DNA of 13,185 nucleotides. It comes from CAYWMD01 sp964458575 (GTDB taxonomy: Bacteria > Verrucomicrobiota > Verrucomicrobiia > Limisphaerales > JADLHS01). The notes under the pieces are model-generated. The model was given only the letters and a program-made list of their open reading frames with translations, did not search any database and had not been told where the DNA came from. Numbering within the stretch: position 1 is the stretch's first letter; every line of letters begins with the position of its first letter. Positions 1-5,323 of the stretch are shown piece after piece. The stretch spans positions 1-13,185 of the forward strand of contig CAYWMD010000099.1 in the NCBI GenBank assembly GCA_964458575.1, read 5' to 3'. The position numbers and the translations under genes were made by a program.

Positions 1-137
1 GCGAGGAATTCGGCTGGTATCCCTACCAGAACGAACCCTGGCATTGGGAATACAATCCGCCCGGCTTTCGCGAAATCTACTGGGCTGACTTCCCCGGCGG
101 CGCGCCAGAGCGGGGTATCATCGTTGATGAACCGTGA
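1..137 (+). CDS. C-terminal end of an M15-family (VanY-like) D-Ala-D-Ala carboxypeptidase, 5' truncated by window edge
   Basis: Only the last 44 codons are present. The reading frame begins at base 3 and ends with TGA at 135-137. The fragment carries NEPWHWEYNPPGFR, which matches the last zinc-site block (E-x-WHxEY) of M15 peptidases. In that family the histidine is the third zinc ligand and the preceding glutamate is the catalytic base (family knowledge). These enzymes trim the terminal D-alanine from peptidoglycan stem peptides, usually outside the cytoplasmic membrane. The rest of the domain (the SxHxxGxAxD block and any signal peptide) lies off the left edge, so localisation and exact subfamily cannot be judged. 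A REP hairpin pair begins only a few bases after the stop codon. Another small secreted M15-like peptidase is the main alternative. Confidence 0.75.
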   Translation, partial: EEFGWYPYQNEPWHWEYNPPGFREIYWADFPGGAPERGIIVDEP

Positions 138-138
138 A

Positions 139-219
139 GAGATCGTGGCTGCGTTCGTGAGAACGCGGCAAACCCGCCGCCCCTTCAGTCAGCCGTGCTC
201 TGACGAGCACAGCCACAAT
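139..219. repeat. BIME-like pair of inverted REP hairpins, upstream copy (R1 and R2)
   Basis: R1 (plus orientation, 145-171) has a GTGG foot at 145-148, stem GCGTTC (151-156), loop GTGA and stem GAACGC (161-166), followed by GGCAA. R2 is in the opposite orientation (190-216). Read on the minus strand it has GTGGCT, stem GTGCTC, loop GTCA and stem GAGCAC, then GGCTGA. The two units face each other 28 nt apart and fill most of the gap between the M15 stop and the RAYT start. A GTGG/GTAG tetranucleotide at the foot of a short hairpin is the known signature of REP sequences recognised by RAYT proteins. A second, very similar pair follows the RAYT gene. Confidence 0.9.
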
Positions 220-260
220 ATCCGGCTGACTTTTCGCTGGGCGTGAAGTAGTTTTGCCAC

Positions 261-878
261 GTGAGTAACCCTGACCTCCACCATCTCGCACGGCTGGAGC
301 GCTCTCACTATCAGGCCTTTGCCGCCGTCCACTGGACCATGCGGGTTGAACCTGCAACTCCCGGCTGGCTGGACGACCGTTTTCACTACGAGTTCCGGGA
401 GGTTCTGCTTCATGCGTGTGTCCGCGAAAAACTGGCCTGCCCGACGTACTGCCTGATGCCGGATCATCTGCATCTGATGTTTCTTGGGTTGGCTGTAACA
501 AGTGATCAACTGAATGCGATCAGGTTCCTACGGCTACACATAAACCGCCTGCTGACAGGTGAACCGTTGCAGAAGTTTGCCGCGCTCTCACGAGCGCAGC
601 CACCCGGAAAATGGAAGCTCCAGCCGCAGGCGCATGACCATGTGCTGCGCGAAGAGGAGCGAAAGCAGGGAGCCTTTGCCAGCGTGTGTTTCTACATTCT
701 TGCCAATCCGGTGCGGGCGAAGCTCGTGGAGAAAGAAACGGACTGGCGGTTCGGCGGCGCAATTGTTCCGGGCTATCCAGATTTGCATCCACTTCATGAA
801 GATTATTGGGAATTGTTTTGGAAGCTCTACTACAAGCAGCGAGAACCAATCCCGACCAAGCCGCCTAAGAAGCTGTGA
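261..878 (+). CDS. REP-associated tyrosine transposase (RAYT; IS200-like Y1/HUH superfamily)
   Basis: A 205-aa protein of the Y1 transposase superfamily, which nicks and rejoins single-stranded DNA through a single tyrosine. The metal-binding His-x-His is in MPDHLHLM (H69, H71). The catalytic tyrosine is very likely Y145 in FYILANPVRAKLV, the usual RAYT/Y1 C-terminal helix. The chosen start is GTG at 261. The segment ahead of the first in-frame ATG (339), including AAVHWTM, looks like conserved family sequence, so starting at that ATG would truncate the fold. No strong ribosome binding site is visible. Inverted REP pairs flank the gene on both sides, as expected for a RAYT that acts on its own REP family. 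Residues about 105-115 (KFAALSRAQPP) are encoded by a further REP and probably represent an in-frame insertion between the HUH motif and the tyrosine helix. RAYTs are usually domesticated and single-copy; an ordinary IS200-like transposase is less likely because of the matched REPs. Confidence 0.88.
   Translation: MSNPDLHHLARLERSHYQAFAAVHWTMRVEPATPGWLDDRFHYEFREVLLHACVREKLACPTYCLMPDHLHLMFLGLAVTSDQLNAIRFLRLHINRLLTGEPLQKFAALSRAQPPGKWKLQPQAHDHVLREEERKQGAFASVCFYILANPVRAKLVEKETDWRFGGAIVPGYPDLHPLHEDYWELFWKLYYKQREPIPTKPPKKL
577..603 (-). repeat. REP hairpin (R3) embedded in the RAYT coding sequence
   Basis: Read on the minus strand this is GTGGCT, stem GCGCTC, loop GTGA, stem GAGCGC, then GGCAA. Apart from the stem, this matches the 5' REP type seen at 145-171 and 883-909. 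The stem differs from both copies but pairs perfectly. It adds no frameshift or stop and encodes part of residues 105-115 of the transposase. Confidence 0.85.
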
Positions 879-959
879 GATCGTGGCTGCACTCGTGAGA
901 GTGCGGCAATCTTCCCTTCCCAAATCAGTCAGCCGCGTTCTGACGAACGCAGCCACAAT
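877..959. repeat. BIME-like pair of inverted REP hairpins, downstream copy (R4 and R5)
   Basis: R4 (plus, 883-909) has GTGG at 883-886, stem GCACTC (889-894), loop GTGA and stem GAGTGC (899-904), then GGCAA. R5 (minus, 930-956) has stem GCGTTC, loop GTCA and stem GAACGC, then GGCTGA. The stems are 30 nt apart, almost as in the upstream pair. The unit starts inside the RAYT stop codon (876-878) and ends 2 bases before the stop codon of the convergent PFOR gene at 962. It therefore occupies the whole gap between the two genes and could serve as a 3'-end hairpin for both transcripts (inference). Confidence 0.9.
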
Positions 960-961
960 CA

Positions 962-2578
962 TTAGATTATCCCCGCCAACTCCTGCAGCGTGCGCCAGTT
1001 GTCGAGGCGTTCCTGTTTGGCGCGAATCAGCGTCTCGCTCGGGTTGCCGTCCTTGTCGAAGTGTTTCGCGAAGCGGCCTTCGGTGCGGGCGAAGCGGATG
1101 AAGTCATAGACTTCGTTCGTCTTCGGTTCGATGAAGAAATCCGTTTTCTCGGACGGATTGCCCTGGAGGCTGAGGCGTTGCGCGATCTTGTCGCCTTTGC
1201 GCGGATCATAGATCAGCACCGGGAACGTGCGCGTGTCCACGGCGAGTTTGCTTTGCTGCATCGCCAGGTTGTCACCGACGCCGTGTTCGGGCTGGCAAGT
1301 GGTGTAAACGCTCACCACCGCCGGGCCGTCGTATTCGTTGGCGGCCATGATGGATTTGTAGAAGTGATTGCTCATCGCGCAACTGGTCTGCGCCACGAAC
1401 GTATTCGGGTGCATCATGCAGATGTTCGCAAGTTCCTTGCGCCGCTCGATCTTGCCGGGGATGACCTTGCCGTGGACACTGAACTTCGTGTTCTGGCCCA
1501 TGTAACTCGCGGTCGAGGATTGCCCGCCGGTGTTGGAATAAACCTGCGTGTCGAGCACGAGCACCTTGATGTTCATGCCGCTGGCCAACATGCGGCTCAG
1601 GCTTTGGAAACCGATGTCGAGCATCGCGCCGTCACCGCCGATGACCCAGAGTTGTTTGTCGTGCCAGCCCATCTGATCCCAACGCGCGCGAATGCCCATG
1701 GCGTCGGCGGGCGCGTTCTCGAACAGTGAATTCGTCCATGGCACGAGATACGGATTGTAGGGATACGTCGAGGCATAAACCGTCGAACAACCGGTCGAGT
1801 TCACGATGCCGATGTTTTCCTTGCCGTAAACAAAGCCCGTCGCGGCGAGCATCATGCGAAGCGCCGTGCCTTCGCCGCAGCCCATGCACGAACCCGCGCC
1901 GCCCACGTAGAGCAACGACCGCTCGGCGAGCATCATGTCCACGAGCATGCGCTCGTTGATGAACTTTTTCGGCGTCTCGGGCATCTTCGTGTAGAAATTC
2001 CACGTGCGCTGATAGCGCTTCAACGTGCGGTCGTCTTTCTTGAGCATCGTGAGCGCGTCGTGATCGCCGCAGGCGTCCACACATTCGGCGCAACCTTTGC
2101 ACTTGGTCGGGTCAATGAAGATGCCGAAGTAACCGGGCTCGTCGCCCTTCTTTTCATAGACGTTCCAGAACTTGGTCGTCTTGCCGAATTGTTTGCGATA
2201 ATGCTCGCGCTCGGCTTCGTCGGGGATTTTGGCGAGTTCCTCCTCGAGCTTCGCCTTGGGCACGACCTTGCCGAGGATGGCGGTGTCCGGGCACTCGGTG
2301 ACGCACGCCATGCACGCGACGCAATTCTCGCTGTTGAGGAGCGGAATCTCGGGCGCGATGTAGGAAAAATCGCGCAGGATGCCCGTGCCGGCGGGGATGA
2401 AGGAGCGCAGCGTGGAATTGTCCGCGGGCAGGCCGAGTTCGGCGCTGCCGTCGTTGTAGGCGCCGACGATGCGGTTGTTGAAATCGGCGACGTTGAGGAC
2501 GTCGTCGGTGATGGGCACTTGGTTGACGCGATTGGGCGCGGCGACGGGGGCGGCTGGGGTAGTTAACGTTTCGCTCAT
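962..2578 (-). CDS. Pyruvate:ferredoxin oxidoreductase, ferredoxin-domain plus TPP-binding (delta/beta) subunit
   Basis: A 538-aa protein equal to the C-terminal part of single-chain PFOR (NifJ/Por type). After an Ala/Pro-rich N-terminus and a linker come two [4Fe-4S] motifs, CxxCxxCxxxCP (C86, C89, C92, C96) and CxxCxxCxxxC (C160, C163, C166, C170). The TPP domain follows, with CMGC (C231, C234), STGCS (C264) and TTCQ (C428), which match the four ligands of the catalytic-site cluster. The thiamine-diphosphate motif is GGDGAMLDIG ending in SNTGG (about 315-352). With its partner it would convert pyruvate and CoA to acetyl-CoA, CO2 and reduced ferredoxin in the cytoplasm. The ATG at 2578 is preferred: a frame open to 2656 adds 26 non-conserved residues and overlaps the upstream gene. 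It lies 22 bp after the small gene of the same operon. All cofactor ligands are intact, so the protein looks functional. Specificity for another 2-oxoacid cannot be excluded. Confidence 0.96.
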   Translation of the reverse strand: MSETLTTPAAPVAAPNRVNQVPITDDVLNVADFNNRIVGAYNDGSAELGLPADNSTLRSFIPAGTGILRDFSYIAPEIPLLNSENCVACMACVTECPDTAILGKVVPKAKLEEELAKIPDEAEREHYRKQFGKTTKFWNVYEKKGDEPGYFGIFIDPTKCKGCAECVDACGDHDALTMLKKDDRTLKRYQRTWNFYTKMPETPKKFINERMLVDMMLAERSLLYVGGAGSCMGCGEGTALRMMLAATGFVYGKENIGIVNSTGCSTVYASTYPYNPYLVPWTNSLFENAPADAMGIRARWDQMGWHDKQLWVIGGDGAMLDIGFQSLSRMLASGMNIKVLVLDTQVYSNTGGQSSTASYMGQNTKFSVHGKVIPGKIERRKELANICMMHPNTFVAQTSCAMSNHFYKSIMAANEYDGPAVVSVYTTCQPEHGVGDNLAMQQSKLAVDTRTFPVLIYDPRKGDKIAQRLSLQGNPSEKTDFFIEPKTNEVYDFIRFARTEGRFAKHFDKDGNPSETLIRAKQERLDNWRTLQELAGII

Positions 2579-2600
2579 ACAGTTTTTGTTCTCGTAATGC

Positions 2601-2987
2601 TCATGCCTTCCGCAGCTGTGCTTCACGCATGAAGGGGGCATTTTTGAAAGCGGCAAATCCTTTCACCGTTAATTGTTCCAATTCCTTGAAAAGGTCTTCG
2701 TCACAACGCTTGAAATTGAAGCACGACTTGCCTTGCATGCGGGCCTTCAATTTTGGAGAAGAACCGTCCAGCAGTTTGGGGTTGGCGTAAACCGGCATGA
2801 AGTGATAGCTCACGTACGCCTTTCCAATTTCAACCCAAGCGACCGGAAATGCCGTCTTGTGTGCTGGGTGAACTCCGCCCTCCAGGCAAAAAGAAGTTGA
2901 GGTGTTGTGCTTGACCGAAAGCGATCCGGCGTGGTTCTGCAGGATCGACCGCAGTCGCACAAAGACGGATTCAAAGTCAGTGGACAT
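2601..2987 (-). CDS. Small conserved-looking protein of unknown function inside the PFOR operon
   Basis: A 128-aa soluble protein without signal peptide, membrane segment or cysteine cluster. I do not recognise it with certainty. The central and C-terminal part (YVSYHFMPVYANPKLLDGSS, then MQGKSCFNFKRCDEDLF and a final amphipathic helix near residues 98-115) recalls the small YdhG/DUF1801-like fold, but this is a weak guess from pattern only. The ATG at 2987 is chosen because AGGA, overlapping the TAG stop codon of the upstream PFOR subunit, is well placed as a ribosome binding site. The gap to that stop is 8 bp, and the next PFOR gene starts 22 bp downstream, so all three are probably co-transcribed and translationally coupled. 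GC content counted by hand is about 50% over 2641-2940, against about 62% over 4561-4680 in the neighbouring PFOR gene. This suggests a separate origin. No role in PFOR assembly can be claimed from sequence. Confidence 0.8.
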   Translation of the reverse strand: MSTDFESVFVRLRSILQNHAGSLSVKHNTSTSFCLEGGVHPAHKTAFPVAWVEIGKAYVSYHFMPVYANPKLLDGSSPKLKARMQGKSCFNFKRCDEDLFKELEQLTVKGFAAFKNAPFMREAQLRKA

Positions 2988-2995
2988 GGCTGATC

Positions 2996-5005
2996 CTAGC
3001 TCGCAAACACCACTTCCTCCTGCGCCTTGGGCTTGGCCGTGGCCGGCGCGGAAATAATGTTCCACGGGATTTCCATCACGCTCTTCAAGCCTTCGCGGAC
3101 GCACTTGAGGTTTTCCTGCACGACGTGTTCGCCGCGTTTGCCGAAATACTTGCGGATGTATTTCTCCACGGATTCGAGCACCTGTTCGTCGCCCATGCCG
3201 GAGCGCGACGCGAAGGGGGTCACGCGGATGAAGATGCCGACCAGGCAGACGCCTTGCATGCGTTGCTGGAGGTCGGCATCGGTGGCAATCTCTTTCGCGA
3301 TTTTGACAGTATCCAAGTAGAAAACTTTTAGCCGCTTGTTGCGGATGAGTTTCTGGCCGTAAGCGGGGATGTGATCCCAGACGCGTTGCGGGTCAGTCTC
3401 CGGGCTCTGGATGAACACGCTGCCTTCATCGGCGATGCCTTCGAGCGGATTGCCGAGGTTGAAGGCGTTCACGTCGTTGAGCGGGATGAATTCCACGTGG
3501 CCGAGTTCGCTGTGCGTGCGGATGTGTTTCTCCGCCACAGTCAGATAATACGTCGTGGGCAAACCTTTCTTCTCCGAACCGTATTTGGGATACGCCTGCA
3601 CGTGCAGGTTGAACAATTCGCCGACGAACGACGCGATGAGTTTGTTGGTCGTGACCGAGCCGAAGCCGCCGACGGAATGGCCGCGCATCGAGAACGCGCC
3701 CTGCGGACGCAGATCCGGGTCTTCGCCATCGGACAACGCGAGCGCGTGTTTAATGCCGATGACGGTGTATTCGCGCGGCTGGTCGGCGAACATGTTTTTG
3801 ACGATGGAAATGAAGTGACCGCCACGCACGTCGCGCGAACCGAGTCCGGCGGAACTGGCGTAAATTTTCGGAATGCGCGAGATCTTGGGGTATTTGAATT
3901 CCCCATTCGAGCCGTAGCTGACGCCAGTGAGCGCGTCGGCGAATGCCGCCTTGATGCCCTGCGCCAGGGGATTGGATTGCGCCAGCGGGTTGTCCATGCG
4001 TTCCAGGACCGTCAGGGCACGGACGCTTTTAAGCACCTCGACCAGTTGCGTGGCCGGGAACGGCGCGAAGCATGTGACATGAACGACGCCCACCTTCAAA
4101 TCCATCTCCTCGCGCATGTAATCAGCGGCCGCCTGCGCAGTCTCCATCATGCCGCCCATGCCGACGAGCGCGTATTCCGCGTCGTCCATGCGATACGTGT
4201 CCACCATGCGATAGCGCCGGCCCGTCTGCGCGTAGAATTCATCCATGGCCTCCTGAACGGCGTTCTGGCATTTGTCGTAGTAGGCACGCTGGGCGATCTT
4301 GCCCTTCATGTAGGAATCCTGGTTCTGCACCACACCCGTCATGATCGGGTTTTTGGGATCGAACAAGCAGCGCAACTTCTGGTTCGGGTCGCCGATGTAT
4401 TTCTTCATGAATTCCGTCTCGGGCAACTTGATGTTCTCAATCGTGTGCGTGGTGAGGAAGCCGTCCTGCACGTTCATGAACGGCGTCTCGGAATTCTCCG
4501 CGGCGCGCCGCGCAATGAGCGCGAGGTCGCAAGCCTCCTGTGCGTTCCGGCCAAACAGAATTCCCCAACCGCAATCCGCGACGCTCATCACGTCGTCGTG
4601 GCCGCAATGGACGTTGAGCGAGTGCGAGGTCAGCGCCCGCGCCCCAATGTGAAACACGATGGGCAACCGCTTGCCAGAAATCGTGTAAAGCACCTCCTTC
4701 ATGAGCACGAGGCCCTGGCCGGAGGTGAAATTCGTCACGCGCCCGCCGGCCAGCGCGAAGCCTTCGCAGGTCGTCGCGGCCGAGTGTTCCGATTCCGGCT
4801 GCACGAAGATCAGGGTGTCGCCCCAGAGGTTTGTCTTTCCATTCGCAACTTCGGTTTCGTAGCCCGTGCCCATCGTGGTGGACGACGTGATCGGATACGC
4901 ACACGAGCCTTGGGTGATGTGGGTTTCGATCCAAACGACGCCCGCCGCGCCGTCGCCGGTGGTGGGAATTCCTGGATAGGGAAAATCTTTATTCTGCGTG
5001 TTCAT
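2996..5005 (-). CDS. Pyruvate:ferredoxin oxidoreductase, alpha/gamma subunit (domains I-III)
   Basis: A 669-aa protein equal to the N-terminal half of single-chain PFOR. Domain I (about 1-265) has the pyrimidine-binding AYPITSSTTMG stretch (36-46), the ESEHSAATTCEGFALAGGR block (71-89) and GARAL with R123, which aligns with the substrate-binding arginine of the family. Domain II (about 275-415) carries ALVGMGGMMETA and RMDNPLAQSNPLAQ. Domain III, the gamma-like part (about 440-640), begins RGHSVGGFGSVTTNK. The protein ends in a short Pro/Ala/Glu tail exactly where NifJ-type enzymes continue into the ferredoxin domain, which here is encoded separately downstream. Together the two chains total 1,207 aa, close to the roughly 1,200 aa of one-chain enzymes. 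It is the first gene of the operon; AGGA lies just upstream of the ATG at 5005. The enzyme decarboxylates pyruvate with TPP and passes electrons to ferredoxin or flavodoxin. Confidence 0.96.
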   Translation of the reverse strand: MNTQNKDFPYPGIPTTGDGAAGVVWIETHITQGSCAYPITSSTTMGTGYETEVANGKTNLWGDTLIFVQPESEHSAATTCEGFALAGGRVTNFTSGQGLVLMKEVLYTISGKRLPIVFHIGARALTSHSLNVHCGHDDVMSVADCGWGILFGRNAQEACDLALIARRAAENSETPFMNVQDGFLTTHTIENIKLPETEFMKKYIGDPNQKLRCLFDPKNPIMTGVVQNQDSYMKGKIAQRAYYDKCQNAVQEAMDEFYAQTGRRYRMVDTYRMDDAEYALVGMGGMMETAQAAADYMREEMDLKVGVVHVTCFAPFPATQLVEVLKSVRALTVLERMDNPLAQSNPLAQGIKAAFADALTGVSYGSNGEFKYPKISRIPKIYASSAGLGSRDVRGGHFISIVKNMFADQPREYTVIGIKHALALSDGEDPDLRPQGAFSMRGHSVGGFGSVTTNKLIASFVGELFNLHVQAYPKYGSEKKGLPTTYYLTVAEKHIRTHSELGHVEFIPLNDVNAFNLGNPLEGIADEGSVFIQSPETDPQRVWDHIPAYGQKLIRNKRLKVFYLDTVKIAKEIATDADLQQRMQGVCLVGIFIRVTPFASRSGMGDEQVLESVEKYIRKYFGKRGEHVVQENLKCVREGLKSVMEIPWNIISAPATAKPKAQEEVVFAS

Positions 5006-5323
5006 ACAAGAATCCTGATGTCATTTTGAGCGACACCCGCGACCACCCGGTTTGAGGGTTGCCTGCTCACATATTGTCACTACCCCGTCAATTTTGTTCA
5101 CAATCATTTTTGTTCGTAACAGCAATTGCTCAAAGGCGCCTGACCACTTTACGAGGGGTCACGAAACTGTATGACTGAGTCCTCCGGCTCGCAAGGTTTT
5201 TAATCGTTCCGGGCGGGGGCGAAGCCACGGGTGATCTTTGAAAGCCAACGATTCTTGAAGCCTCGCGGCGCGAACCATCCGGCGCGCGGAAGCCGCCGCC
5301 CGCGTCAGGTTCGGGACGCGGGG
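5006..5323 (-). promoter_or_regulatory. 318-bp intergenic leader of the PFOR operon
   Basis: No gene was found here. The TolC-side end (about 5260-5323) is very GC-rich and contains a hairpin. The part nearer the PFOR operon (about 5070-5130) is much more AT-rich and holds the most likely control sequences: TTCACAA at 5097-5103, a repeated TTTTGTTC (5092-5099 and 5108-5115) and the palindrome AGCAATTGCT (5121-5130). On the minus strand, TTGACG and TTGAGC could be -35 elements, but neither has a convincing -10 partner at 16-18 bp. The promoter is therefore placed here by position only. Confidence 0.45.
5299..5322 (-). terminator. GC-rich hairpin directly after the tolC-family stop codon
   Basis: Perfect 8-bp inverted arms, CCCGCGTC (5299-5306) and GACGCGGG (5315-5322), enclose an 8-nt loop. 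On the transcribed minus strand the hairpin starts one base after the TAG stop (5324-5326). No run of U follows, so it is not a classical intrinsic terminator. It may instead protect the 3' end of the transcript. Confidence 0.4.

Noticed and set aside
261..878. Complete IS200/IS605 insertion sequence
   Set aside because: The repeats on both sides are paired REPs with GTGG feet rather than distinct left and right IS ends, and no TnpB or IscB gene is present.
139..959. Regularly recurring short repeats considered as a CRISPR array
   Set aside because: The repeats alternate in orientation, have variable stems and unequal spacing, and surround and enter a transposase gene. REP/BIME explains them better.
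1061..2566. Plus-strand frames opposite the PFOR beta-type gene
   Set aside because: Same reasoning: they mirror the conserved minus-strand cofactor motifs and show no family signature.
3371..5029. Long plus-strand frame (552 codons) opposite the PFOR alpha/gamma gene
   Set aside because: It is an antisense shadow of a strongly conserved gene in high-GC DNA. The product is Arg/His/Val-rich with no recognisable domain.
5160..5215. Possible intrinsic terminator (CTCCGGCTCGCAAGGTTTTTAA) on the plus strand
   Set aside because: The arms do not form a stable stem and no plus-strand gene precedes it.
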